A stretch of DNA of 44,529 nucleotides from Desulfobacterium sp. (GTDB taxonomy: Bacteria; Desulfobacterota; Desulfobacteria; Desulfobacterales; Desulfobacteraceae), in NCBI GenBank assembly GCA_016342325.1, contig JAEINR010000050.1:1-44529 (forward strand), given 5' to 3'. Below, piece after piece: positions 1 through 8,059 of the stretch; within the stretch, counting starts at the first letter, position 1, and the number at the start of each line of letters is the position of its first letter. Made by a program: the position numbers and the translations under genes. The notes under the pieces were generated by a model. That model was not told the DNA's origin and searched no databases. It saw only the letters and a program-made list of their open reading frames with translations.

Positions 1-1
1 T

Positions 2-229
2 ATCTGGAAGGGTCAGTACACCCTTGGACTCCAAAAGTTCCAGAAAATCGGTGCATTCCTTAACTTTCAGTCGGTTATTGGGCCGTTTCCATTCCAGCAG
101 TTCGCATACGGTGTGTGCCAACTCTCGTCGGCTGATGCCACCACAGGAGCCGATTATTTCCTGAATCAATGAGATATCTTCGTCGGTAAACGTTCGACCA
201 CAAAATGTCTCTTGCTTTATTGTATGCAT
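2..229 (-). CDS. DUF4338/DruA-like or transposase N-terminal fragment, cut by the window edge
   Basis: The first 76 codons of a protein run off the left edge. The start ATG at 229-227 is supported by a good ribosome binding site (GGAGGT about 8 bases upstream on the minus strand). The visible part has CGRTFTDEDISLIQEII, a GGISRREL stretch, an LEWKRPN motif and a basic KVKEC segment. From memory, this pattern is typical of the N-terminus of DUF4338 proteins (related to Druantia DruA) and of transposases that carry the same N-terminal domain. The catalytic part lies outside the window, so transposase and defence protein cannot be told apart. The flanking DNA is AT-rich compared with the housekeeping genes to the right, which fits acquired DNA. 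Confidence 0.55.
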   Translation of the reverse strand, partial: MHTIKQETFCGRTFTDEDISLIQEIIGSCGGISRRELAHTVCELLEWKRPNNRLKVKECTDFLELLESKGVLTLPD

Positions 230-540
230 GTCTTCTACCTCCGCTATTCTTCTATAACGGAAATAGGACTTGCTGTCCAGTTAAAAAATAATACTACCGA
301 ATGCACCTCATCATGCAGCCTTGTGATGAGTATTAATTTCATGCTTAAGCTGAGATACCCCTTGGCAACTGGACTATCTTACCTGGAAGCAGATTAAAAC
401 CAGTGCCGACAATGCTGAGTTCCTCTATTGACAACTGTTTTACCTTGTTCAATAAGAGCCGCACCCTATTAATAAGGGTAAGGCTGGCATCATGTCGTTT
501 GACCAGCACTATAGGAGGGGAGTGCAGGAAGGCTGAACTA
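230..540. other. Intergenic region without a recognisable gene
   Basis: About 310 bases separate the truncated gene from the pyrophosphatase terminator. Short open frames exist here but none has a ribosome binding site or a recognisable product. The one structural element seen is an inverted repeat, CTCATCA (307-313) and TGATGAG (324-330) with a 10-base loop. If the left gene is a transposase, this stretch should contain the end of the insertion sequence, but I could not identify the terminal repeat without the other end. Confidence 0.4.
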
Positions 541-543
541 AAA

Positions 544-578
544 AAAGGGGCACAGGATGATTTATCCTGCGCCCCTTT
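544..578 (-). terminator. Rho-independent terminator of the pyrophosphatase gene
   Basis: A 15-base stem, AAAGGGGCACAGGAT (544-558) against 564-578, has one mismatch and a 5-base loop. On the minus strand it lies about 13 bases after the stop codon of the pyrophosphatase gene and is followed by a run of T. The plus strand also has T residues after the stem, so it may act in both directions. Confidence 0.85.
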
Positions 579-590
579 ATTTTTTAATGA

Positions 591-1511
591 CTAGGCAAAG
601 GCTTTTTCAAGGTTGGGAACAACCTGTTTTTTACGGCTCATAACGCCGTCAAGCCATGCCTTGCTGTCCTTGGGAGCCACACCAAAGGCTTTTTCGATGA
701 CAGCCTCATCGTCAGAGGCGATGAGCATCTCGGAACCTTCCTTGATGATGTCCGTGAGGAGAAGGAATACGCTGTGGCGTGCGCCTTCTTCCTTGAGGGC
801 TATGATGTCTTTCTCAAGATCAGCCTTGACCTTGTCAAGGATGGAGAGGTCAACAACCTCAAGCTGGCCGATGCCGACTTTCTTACCGTTCATCTCAAAA
901 TCCTTGTAGTCACGGAGAACCAGTTCGCGAACCGGTGTTCCGTCAACTGCGGATTTTACCTTGAACATATCCATGCCCAGCTCCTGGGTGTCTGTGATGC
1001 CGGCGATGGCAGCAAGACCCTCACATGCCTTTTTGTCGGCATCGGTGCAGGTGGCTGACTTGAAGATGACCGTGTCGCTCAAGATTGCGCAGAGCATGAT
1101 GCCGGCGATATCTTTTGGGATGTCGATGTTGTTAAAGTCGTACATGGACTTGATAACGGTACAGGTACAGCCCACAGGCCAGATCCAGCACTCAAGGGGC
1201 TGGGATGTTGTAACATCACCCATCTTGTGGTGATCGACAATACCGAGAATGTTGGCCTCGGCCAGGTCGTCGGGGCTCTGGGAAAGATCCGAGTGATCCA
1301 CCAGATAGACATCCTTGCCTGCATAGGAAGTTACAACGGCAGGAGCTGCAACGCCGAACTTCTCAAGTACGAATTTTGACTCAGGTGTCAGGTCTCCCTG
1401 CATGGCAGGGGCGATGTCCTCACCGAGTTTTTTCTTAAGATCAGCCAGGGAAATGGCAGCACAGACAGAATCTGTATCCGGATTTTTGTGACCAAATACT
1501 AAAATTGACAT
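591..1511 (-). CDS. ppaC: Manganese-dependent inorganic pyrophosphatase (family II)
   Basis: Hydrolyses pyrophosphate to two phosphates in the cytoplasm, pulling pyrophosphate-releasing reactions forward (in sulfate reducers notably sulfate activation by ATP sulfurylase). The 306-residue length is normal for family II. The N-terminal DHH domain shows GHKNPDTDS at residues 7-15 and a VDHHKMG segment near residue 92, which carry the metal-binding His and Asp residues. The C-terminal DHHA2 domain ends with the substrate-binding SRKKQVVP motif near residue 292. An AGGAGG site lies just upstream of the ATG. The gene is monocistronic: a terminator follows it and more than 200 bases separate it from the upstream gene. 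No regulatory CBS domains are present. Confidence 0.97.
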   Translation of the reverse strand: MSILVFGHKNPDTDSVCAAISLADLKKKLGEDIAPAMQGDLTPESKFVLEKFGVAAPAVVTSYAGKDVYLVDHSDLSQSPDDLAEANILGIVDHHKMGDVTTSQPLECWIWPVGCTCTVIKSMYDFNNIDIPKDIAGIMLCAILSDTVIFKSATCTDADKKACEGLAAIAGITDTQELGMDMFKVKSAVDGTPVRELVLRDYKDFEMNGKKVGIGQLEVVDLSILDKVKADLEKDIIALKEEGARHSVFLLLTDIIKEGSEMLIASDDEAVIEKAFGVAPKDSKAWLDGVMSRKKQVVPNLEKAFA

Positions 1512-1714
1512 AAAACCTCCTAATTTATATATGCATGGTTTGCATTAATTTGACGACCAATTTAACCATTGACCATCGGTATCGTATTTGTGTGTTATTG
1601 TCTGCCGTTAGACAGACCACGTTTCTTATAAAATGGATTTGCGAGATACACAAGGAAAATTTTATTTATTGAGCCGGGGTCTGGCCGTCCGGTTTTGAAG
1701 ATCCTATTCCAAGG

Positions 1715-2356
1715 TCATATCCCTTGCTTCCTTCCAATATAGTAAAACCCGTTTGAACGGTGTTGGTGCATGGTGACAAAGACGGTCTTTTTAAACACCC
1801 GTTCTTCAAAATCGGTTGTCAGCTGAACCAGGTGTTCCCGGCTGTGGTGGCGCAGTACAGCGCCGTCATCGAGTTCAAAGACACCGTAGGGCTCCCTGTT
1901 GCACCGGGTGTAGCGCTCCTGGTTGCGGGGATCTGTGTTGATCATGAAGTCGGTGATGTAGACGACGCCGTTTTCCTTGAGCACCCGGGTGATTTCCTTC
2001 ATGAGTTGTTTTTGGTGGCTGCCATCCGGAATGCAGGTCAGCACCGCCATGAGGACCACTGCATCAAAGCTGTTGTTTCTAAAGGGGAGGGCAAGGCTTG
2101 CCTGGGCAAAATCGAGGCCGGGAAAGGAGGCTTTTCCAAGTTTAAGCATCTGCCGGGAAAAATCGACACCAACGATGTTGGTGAACCCCTGGCGGTAAAG
2201 TTGGTCCATGATGCGACCGTGTCCACACCCTATATCCAGGATGGTCGCCTGTTGCGATACATGGGATTTAAACCTGTCAAGGTCAAGGGGGGTGGAAAAT
2301 GTCGTGTCCGTGGCCTTCCGGTCCCAATAATGTTGCTGGTCTTCAGGGCTTTCCAT
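1715..2356 (-). CDS. Class I SAM-dependent methyltransferase
   Basis: A 213-residue cytoplasmic protein with the Rossmann-fold methyltransferase core: motif I ILDIGCGHGR at residues 39-48 binds S-adenosylmethionine, VGVDFS follows as motif II, and a hydrophobic VVLMAVLTCIPD segment corresponds to motifs IV/V. The family resembles the Methyltransf_11/25 group. AAAGGAGT precedes the ATG. Neighbours give no substrate: the pyrophosphatase downstream is about 200 bases away and the upstream gene is divergent. The substrate is unknown; small molecules, lipids and quinone precursors are all possible for this fold. Confidence 0.85.
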   Translation of the reverse strand: MESPEDQQHYWDRKATDTTFSTPLDLDRFKSHVSQQATILDIGCGHGRIMDQLYRQGFTNIVGVDFSRQMLKLGKASFPGLDFAQASLALPFRNNSFDAVVLMAVLTCIPDGSHQKQLMKEITRVLKENGVVYITDFMINTDPRNQERYTRCNREPYGVFELDDGAVLRHHSREHLVQLTTDFEERVFKKTVFVTMHQHRSNGFYYIGRKQGI

Positions 2357-2579
2357 GGCGTTACTCCTTTATAATACCCGGGGTCAGGCTTTCCTTTTTG
2401 CTCTTTTTGTCCGTCTGATTATCAAATTTCGGTTAAAAGTACAATAATATAAGATGCCTCCGTCTATCCCTGGGATCGCCTGGTGAATAGTCAAGACCTT
2501 TGTTTACCCTAGGCAGATCAAGGGGTAAAATTATAACAGGTTGCATATACAGGGTGGTTTGTGCTATTTGTTTTAAGTT

Positions 2580-2912
2580 ATGAAACAGTATCTAATTGAC
2601 GGGCTTAGACCCCAAGACCACGAACGATTAAAGCAATATCTTGATGAAAACTACGGACCCTGCGATCTTGGAGCGATCTACTGGGTGGAACTGGATCGCG
2701 ATCTGCTGACGCCGTTGCAGCAAGCGCACAGTAAATGCGGTCCCCACCTGTTTGCCCTGGAGCTTGGCAAGTCAACCCTTGCCTGTGAACTGCTCGTGAG
2801 GATACGAACAAACATCAAATGCGACTGCATGGGCTATGCAACCCCGGGGCAGCGGGAATGGCTCATCAGTTCCGTCGATGCCGTGTTGGAAAAACTTGAA
2901 ATCGTTATTTGA
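2580..2912 (+). CDS. Conserved hypothetical protein (110 aa)
   Basis: A small protein of unknown function with no signal peptide or membrane segment. It has five cysteines, including a CDC pair near residue 80 followed by MGYATPGQREW, and an acidic N-terminal half. It begins only 18 bases before RNase J, so it is probably the first gene of the RNase J-ftsK transcript. The start has a weak ribosome binding site, but the frame is open, in neighbour-like codon usage, and looks like a protein I associate with Desulfobacterales genomes. The cysteine pairs could bind metal; that is a guess. The 220 bases upstream contain an inverted repeat, TTTACCC (2503-2509) and GGGTAAA (2523-2529), that could be an operator. 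Confidence 0.7.
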   Translation: MKQYLIDGLRPQDHERLKQYLDENYGPCDLGAIYWVELDRDLLTPLQQAHSKCGPHLFALELGKSTLACELLVRIRTNIKCDCMGYATPGQREWLISSVDAVLEKLEIVI

Positions 2913-2930
2913 TCCCTGGAGATCTTTAGG

Positions 2931-4580
2931 ATGTTAAAAATAATTCCCCTTGGGGGCTTTGGTGAAATTGGCCTTAACATGATGGTGGTCGAGTATGACG
3001 ACACTATTTTTGTCATAGACGCCGGCCTCATGTTTCCCGAAGATTACATGCTTGGCGTCGATATCGTCATTCCTGAGATGGAGTATCTGAGGGCGAACCG
3101 GGACAGGTTCAAGGCGGTTGTACTCACCCATGCCCATGAGGACCATGTGGGCGCCATTGCCTATCTCCTGAAGGAATTTTCAGTTCCCGTTTACGGCACG
3201 CCCTTTACGGTAAGCATCGTAAAAAACAAGCTCAAAGAGTTTGACCTCCACAACGTGGCTGATCTGAAACAGGTGACACCGTCGGACAGGATCAATATCG
3301 GTCCATTTGAGATCGAGTTCATCCGGGTGAGCCACAGCACCGTGGACGTGGTGGGGCTTGCCATCCGCACACCCGAGGGCCTGGTGGTCCACACCGGAGA
3401 TTTTCGCATCAACCACTGCTTTGACATGTCAAACTGTACGGACATTTCACGGTTTTCCCAGTGCGGCGACGAGGGGGTGCTTGCCCTTCTTTCCGACTCC
3501 ACCAACGTGGAGAAGGAGGGGTATACCGAGTCGGACCAGAAGGTGAAGGAAAACCTGGCGAAGATCGTGGCCAGGAGCGAAGGCCGCGTGATCATCGCCC
3601 TGTTTGCCTCCAATGTGTTCCGGATCGGACAGATCATCGATATTGCCCTGAAGAACAACCGTAAGATCGTGTTCAACGGCAGGAGCATCGAACAGACCGT
3701 GGCCGTTGCCAAGGAGCTTGGTTACCTGGACTGGCCCGCGAACATGTGCCTGGATGTCCGGAAGGTTAAATCCTGCCCGAACAACCGGCTCCTGGTGATC
3801 ACCACCGGTAGCCAAGGGGAACCCATGTCCGCCCTTTCCCGTATGGCCACAGGGTTTCACAAGCATTTGAACATTAAGAAGGGCGACTGCGTCATCCTTT
3901 CGTCCAAATCCATTCCCGGCAACGGCAAGGCGATTTCAAATATCATCAACAACCTCTACCGCAGGGGTGCCGAGGTGATCTACGACAAGGTCGCTAAGGT
4001 ACATGTCTCAGGCCATGCCTGCCAGGAAGAGCTCAAGCTCATGATGAACCTGACAAAGCCCAAGTACTTCATCCCCATCCACGGGGAGTACCGCCATCTT
4101 ATCATCCATGCAAGGCTTGCCGAAAAGCAGGGGATCCCACGGGAAAATGTCCTGGCTGCGGAAAACGGCAATGTGATTTGCTTTGACGACATGGGGGGCA
4201 GGATCGACGGCCAGGTAGATACCGGCCGGGTGCTCATCGACGGCAAGGGGGTCGGTGATGTGGGACGAAGTGTCCTCAAGGAGCGGCGCAACCTTTCCGA
4301 GGACGGCCTCGTGGTGGTCACCATGATCATCGACGAGGAGACGGGTATCGTGCTCTACGGTCCGGAGCTCGTCTCCAAGGGGTTTGTGTTCGGGGCCGAG
4401 ACCGGCTACCTTGTGGACGACGCCCAGTGCGTCATCCTTGAGATCGTGGAAGAGGTGGAGGTGGGCAGTAAGTCCAGGGTAGATGTGATTCGTTCCAAGC
4501 TCCAGAAAGCCTTGAAACAGTATTTCTTTTTCACCATCAGACGTAGGCCCCTGGTTCTGCCAATTATTATCGAAGTATGA
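2931..4580 (+). CDS. rnj: Ribonuclease J
   Basis: Endo- and 5'-3' exoribonuclease of the metallo-beta-lactamase/beta-CASP family that matures and degrades RNA in the cytoplasm. The 549-residue length is usual. The start LKIIPLGGFGEIGLNM is characteristic. The zinc-binding motif HAHEDH lies at residues 67-72, followed by the beta-CASP insertion and the PIHGEYRHL segment near residue 382. The C-terminal domain is present (ends near the FFTIRRRPLVLP segment). The gene follows the small unknown gene by 18 bases and its stop overlaps the ftsK start by 4 bases (ATGA), so RNase J and FtsK are translationally coupled. Confidence 0.96.
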   Translation: MLKIIPLGGFGEIGLNMMVVEYDDTIFVIDAGLMFPEDYMLGVDIVIPEMEYLRANRDRFKAVVLTHAHEDHVGAIAYLLKEFSVPVYGTPFTVSIVKNKLKEFDLHNVADLKQVTPSDRINIGPFEIEFIRVSHSTVDVVGLAIRTPEGLVVHTGDFRINHCFDMSNCTDISRFSQCGDEGVLALLSDSTNVEKEGYTESDQKVKENLAKIVARSEGRVIIALFASNVFRIGQIIDIALKNNRKIVFNGRSIEQTVAVAKELGYLDWPANMCLDVRKVKSCPNNRLLVITTGSQGEPMSALSRMATGFHKHLNIKKGDCVILSSKSIPGNGKAISNIINNLYRRGAEVIYDKVAKVHVSGHACQEELKLMMNLTKPKYFIPIHGEYRHLIIHARLAEKQGIPRENVLAAENGNVICFDDMGGRIDGQVDTGRVLIDGKGVGDVGRSVLKERRNLSEDGLVVVTMIIDEETGIVLYGPELVSKGFVFGAETGYLVDDAQCVILEIVEEVEVGSKSRVDVIRSKLQKALKQYFFFTIRRRPLVLPIIIEV

Positions 4581-6805
4581 AAAAAGAGATAACCGGCATT
4601 CTGTTTGCTTTCCTCGTTGTCTTAACAACGATAAGTCTTGTTTCCTACAGTCCGGTGGATCCTTCGGTGAACACGCGCATGTTTGCGGCCCACAATCATA
4701 TCCAGAATAGTTTTGGCCTGGTGGGTGCCCATCTGTCAGGGCTGTTGGTCGCCCTGTTCGGCCTAGGATCCTTCTGGGTGCCTGTCCTGATGCTGCTTTG
4801 TTCTGCCTGGTACTTTCGCGGGCGATCCAACCGGATCATCGGGATGACCCTGGGTGGGGGGATTCTCCTGGTGATTTCCACGGGTAGCATGCTGACGCTT
4901 TTCCAGGAGAGCTATTCTTTGTGGGGCCGGGACTACTCGTCCGGAGGCCTCCTGGGAATTCCCTTTGCCTCGTTTTTGCTGGAATACGCCAACCCCATCG
5001 GCTGTATCATCATTCTTCTGGTCCTCTTTGTCATCGGGTTTGTCCTCACAACCGGCATTTCCATGGTGACGGTGTTGCGCTTTGTTAAAGGCGGTTTTCT
5101 TCGCTTTGGCCGGTTCGTGGCAAAACAGGTAACAACCCTTGCAGGCCAGGGCAAACAAATGGTTGGTCTGTGGAAAGAACACCGAAAAAAACGGGCCAGG
5201 ACCATTGAGATCAAACCCCTTGAACCGGAAAAACAGAAGAAGCGCTTCAAAAAGCGAACCTCTCCTAAAAAGATGCTTGATATAGCGATCCAGGCCGAAC
5301 CGGTCATCACCCAGATCGAGCCCCCTGCCCCGGCGCGGAACGCACCGGGCCAGGCCAGGGACCTGAGGGAACGATCCGGATTTCAGCTGCCCCCGGTCTC
5401 GTTGCTCAACGATAAAAAAGTGTCAAAACAGAGCGTCAACATTGAGCTATTGCGGAAAAAAGGGGAGATCCTTGAGCGGAAGTTGACCGATTTCGGCGTC
5501 TCCGGGGAGGTGGTGGAGATCCTGCCCGGCCCGGTTATCACCACCTTTGAGTACCGGCCGGCCAAGGGGGTAAAGATCAGCAAGATCGTCAACCTCACCG
5601 ATGATCTGGCCCTTGCCCTGAGTGCCTTGAGTATCCGGATCATCGCCCCCATTCCCGGAAAGGATGTGGTGGGGGTGGAGATTCCCAATGAAAAGCGGGA
5701 GTTTGTCTCCCTCCGGGATATCCTGGTCTCCACATCATTTGTGGACTCGCCCTCAAAGCTGACAATGGCCCTTGGCAAGGATATCGTGGGCATTCCCATT
5801 GCAGCGGCCATGGACCGCATGCCCCATCTGCTCATCGCAGGGGCCACGGGCACGGGAAAGAGTGTCGGGCTCAACGCCATGATCATCAGCCTTCTCTACA
5901 AGGCCACGCCTGAAGAGGTCAAGTTCATCATGGTGGATCCCAAACGTATCGAACTGTCGGTATATGACGGCATTCCCCATCTTATCTCACCCGTGGTCAC
6001 GGACATGAAAAAGGCCACCAACGCTTTGTTCTGGGCGGTGCGGGAAATGGAAAGGCGCTATGAACTTCTGGCAAAGAATGGTGTCAGAAACCTTCTCCAG
6101 TACAACGAACTTGCGGACAAGGGCGGGACAAAGGACACGGAAGAGGGCGAGGCCGAGAAACTGCCCTATATCGTTGTGATCGTGGATGAGTTTGCTGACC
6201 TTATGATGGTGGCTTCCAAGGATGTGGAGTCGGCCCTCATCCGCCTTGCCCAGATGGCACGGGCCGCCGGCATTCATCTGATCCTTGCGACCCAGCGGCC
6301 GTCGGTGGATGTGCTCACCGGCATTATCAAGGCAAACTTTCCAACGCGAATATCTTTCCAGGTTTCCTCCAAGATCGATTCCCGGACCATTCTGGACGCC
6401 AACGGCTCGGAGCGGTTGCTGGGAAACGGTGATATGCTCTTTCTGCCGCCGGGAACCGGGCGGCTCCAGCGCATCCAGGGGGCCTATATCTCAGAGGCCG
6501 AGATCGCAAGGATCACAGGATATCTCAAGGAGCAGCAGGCACCCCAATATGTGGAGGATGTGACCGAACGGGCGGCGGATGCCGAAGGCGAAAATGAAGA
6601 GACCGAGTACGATGAAAAATACGACGAGGCCGTGGCCCTTGTCACAAAGAACCGACAAGCTTCCATATCAAGTGTTCAGCGCCATTTGAGGATCGGTTAT
6701 AACCGAGCGGCACGGATCATCGAGGTCATGGAAAAAGAAGGCATCATCGGCCCCCAGGAGGGGGCAAAACAGAGGGAGGTACTTGTAAAAGACCATGGGA
6801 ATTGA
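4577..6805 (+). CDS. ftsK: DNA translocase FtsK
   Basis: Septum-anchored DNA pump that moves the chromosome termini apart during division. At 742 residues it has the compact SpoIIIE-like layout: four hydrophobic segments in about the first 170 residues, a short basic/proline-rich linker, a motor domain and a C-terminal gamma winged helix. Walker A GATGTGKS is at residues 422-429; the Walker B region IVVIVDEFADLM is near residue 535; the LATQRPSVDVLTG motif follows. The gamma domain (from about residue 675) would read polar KOPS sequences. The start overlaps RNase J by 4 bases and the last 11 bases overlap the next methyltransferase gene, so the three form one transcript. Confidence 0.96.
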   Translation: MKKEITGILFAFLVVLTTISLVSYSPVDPSVNTRMFAAHNHIQNSFGLVGAHLSGLLVALFGLGSFWVPVLMLLCSAWYFRGRSNRIIGMTLGGGILLVISTGSMLTLFQESYSLWGRDYSSGGLLGIPFASFLLEYANPIGCIIILLVLFVIGFVLTTGISMVTVLRFVKGGFLRFGRFVAKQVTTLAGQGKQMVGLWKEHRKKRARTIEIKPLEPEKQKKRFKKRTSPKKMLDIAIQAEPVITQIEPPAPARNAPGQARDLRERSGFQLPPVSLLNDKKVSKQSVNIELLRKKGEILERKLTDFGVSGEVVEILPGPVITTFEYRPAKGVKISKIVNLTDDLALALSALSIRIIAPIPGKDVVGVEIPNEKREFVSLRDILVSTSFVDSPSKLTMALGKDIVGIPIAAAMDRMPHLLIAGATGTGKSVGLNAMIISLLYKATPEEVKFIMVDPKRIELSVYDGIPHLISPVVTDMKKATNALFWAVREMERRYELLAKNGVRNLLQYNELADKGGTKDTEEGEAEKLPYIVVIVDEFADLMMVASKDVESALIRLAQMARAAGIHLILATQRPSVDVLTGIIKANFPTRISFQVSSKIDSRTILDANGSERLLGNGDMLFLPPGTGRLQRIQGAYISEAEIARITGYLKEQQAPQYVEDVTERAADAEGENEETEYDEKYDEAVALVTKNRQASISSVQRHLRIGYNRAARIIEVMEKEGIIGPQEGAKQREVLVKDHGN

Positions 6806-7409
6806 TTTTGAATTTGCAAAGACTATTAAGGGGTTCATGGCGGATGACGAAGCTGAAAAACTCTATGAGACAGCGCTGGCAGCAGCAACAGCCGGTCCTT
6901 GTCTGGAGATCGGCTCCTACTGCGGGAAATCGGCCTATTTCATCGGTAAGGCCTGTATGGAGCGGGGCGGCATCCTTTTTTCCGTGGACCACCACAGGGG
7001 GTCGGAAGAGCAGCAGCCGGGTGAGGAGTATTTTGATCCTGATCTTTTTGACACGGCCCTGGGCCGGGTCAACACCCTGAATTTGTTTCAAGATACCCTG
7101 GAACGGGCAGGGCTTTCCCAGGCCGTGGTACCCATGGTGGCTGACTCCTCTGTTGCAGGGAAGCTGTGGTCCACCCCCCTTTCCCTTCTTTTCATCGACG
7201 GTGGCCACAGTTTTGAGGCAGCTGTCAATGATTTTGCCCTCTGGTCTCCCCACATCATGGAGCAGGGCTTGCTGGTGATCCACGACATCTTTTTCGATCC
7301 GGCAGAGGGAGGGCAGGCGCCCCGGCAGATCTATGAGACGGCCTTGGCATCCGGGGCGTTTGAACCGGTATCCGTCACCCGGACCCTGGGGGTCTTAAAG
7401 CGTATTTGA
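6795..7409 (+). CDS. Class I SAM-dependent methyltransferase (Methyltransf_24 type)
   Basis: A 204-residue cytoplasmic enzyme. The SAM-binding loop is LEIGSYCGKSA near residues 36-46, the acidic end of strand two is in FSVDHHRG, and FIDGGHS near residue 133 and VIHDIFF near residue 156 match the Methyltransf_24 group, which often modifies small metabolites or sugars. The gene starts inside the last codons of ftsK (11-base overlap, different frame), so it is translationally coupled to it. A link to cell division or envelope chemistry is only guilt by association; the substrate is unknown. Confidence 0.85.
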   Translation: MGIDFEFAKTIKGFMADDEAEKLYETALAAATAGPCLEIGSYCGKSAYFIGKACMERGGILFSVDHHRGSEEQQPGEEYFDPDLFDTALGRVNTLNLFQDTLERAGLSQAVVPMVADSSVAGKLWSTPLSLLFIDGGHSFEAAVNDFALWSPHIMEQGLLVIHDIFFDPAEGGQAPRQIYETALASGAFEPVSVTRTLGVLKRI

Positions 7410-7429
7410 CCTGTTGATCCAGAAAATCC

Positions 7430-7459
7430 TTGACCAATGACGTTAAATGAATGTATGAG
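7430..7459 (+). promoter_or_regulatory. Putative promoter of the arsR-type gene
   Basis: TTGACC (7430-7435) is separated by 18 bases from TATGAG (7454-7459). The match to the sigma-70 consensus is moderate. The operator palindrome lies directly downstream, a position suited to repression. Confidence 0.35.
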
Positions 7460-7463
7460 TAGG

Positions 7464-7477
7464 TATTCATATGAATA
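7464..7477. promoter_or_regulatory. Putative ArsR/SmtB operator overlapping the repressor start codon
   Basis: TATTCATATGAATA is a perfect 14-base palindrome that contains the ATG of the repressor. It resembles the AT-rich inverted repeats bound by SmtB/CadC/ZiaR-type repressors. The core TTCATATG recurs upstream of the permease gene (8022-8029), which suggests that one regulator serves both genes. Confidence 0.6.
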
Positions 7478-7848
7478 AACGAGCAAGTGGGGAGATAGGT
7501 GGAGACGATGTCTGTAAAACAGTTTGTGTTCACAGGTCTGCTGTTGACGCCGTAAAAGAGTGTATGGTCGGTGATGGTACCCTTCGGGAACTGGCCGAGC
7601 TGTTCAAGGTGCTTTCAGACCATACACGGATACGAATCCTCCACGCGCTTTTGCACGCAGAACTGTGCGTGTGCGATCTTGTGGATGTTCTCGACATGAA
7701 CCAGTCGGCCGTGTCCCACCAGTTGCGGGTACTTCGGACGGCAAAGGTCGTTAAGTACAGGAAAGAGGGCAGGAATGTCTTTTACAGCCTGGATGACGAC
7801 CATATCTTCTCGCTGTTACGGGATGGGATGGATCATGTGAGGGAGTAA
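7471..7848 (+). CDS. ArsR/SmtB-family metal-sensing repressor
   Basis: A 125-residue winged-helix dimeric repressor expected to leave DNA when it binds a thiophilic or borderline metal ion. Two known metal sites can be read. The first is a CadC-type site: cysteines 15 and 19 in the N-terminal arm with ELCVCDL in helix alpha-3 (Cys66, Cys68). The second is an SmtB-type alpha-5 site with the exact spacing Asp109-x-His111-x10-His122-x2-Glu125. The recognition helix is NQSAVSHQLRVL (77-88). Having both sites points to zinc, cadmium or lead rather than arsenite. The next gene downstream is a metal-efflux-type permease, and palindromes near both genes suggest autoregulation plus control of the permease. 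Confidence 0.92.
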   Translation: MNKRASGEIGGDDVCKTVCVHRSAVDAVKECMVGDGTLRELAELFKVLSDHTRIRILHALLHAELCVCDLVDVLDMNQSAVSHQLRVLRTAKVVKYRKEGRNVFYSLDDDHIFSLLRDGMDHVRE

Positions 7849-7965
7849 GTTCCCCTGTTGGGGGGATGGATTGGCCCAGGGGATGTGGAAAAGCTCTCTA
7901 TTGCCGGGCGGTGTTGATCATGTAATGGGTAAGAATGGGGTGGTCCGGGAATGACCCGGGCCCGG

Positions 7966-7985
7966 AAGAGCAGTCGTCTGCTCTT
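7966..7985 (+). terminator. Rho-independent terminator after the repressor gene
   Basis: An 8-base perfect stem, AAGAGCAG (7966-7973) with CTGCTCTT (7978-7985) and loop TCGT, runs straight into eight or more T. It separates the repressor from the permease, which therefore needs its own promoter between about 7990 and 8050 or depends on readthrough. Confidence 0.85.
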
Positions 7986-8000
7986 TTTTTTAACAAAAAT

Positions 8001-8028
8001 ATATGAACGAGTACGCATGTTTTCATAT
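8001..8028. promoter_or_regulatory. Putative second operator, in front of the permease gene
   Basis: ATATGAA (8001-8007) and TTCATAT (8022-8028) form perfect 7-base arms spaced by 14 bases. The right arm shares the TTCATATG core with the palindrome at the repressor start. The site lies between the repressor terminator and the preferred permease start at 8060. Confidence 0.5.
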
Positions 8029-8059
8029 GTTTGAATTGAGTTTAAAGGTGTGTGGCAAG

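Noticed and set aside
1760-2374. Long plus-strand frame opposite the methyltransferase gene
   Set aside because: It is a shadow of the minus-strand gene and has no recognisable motif.
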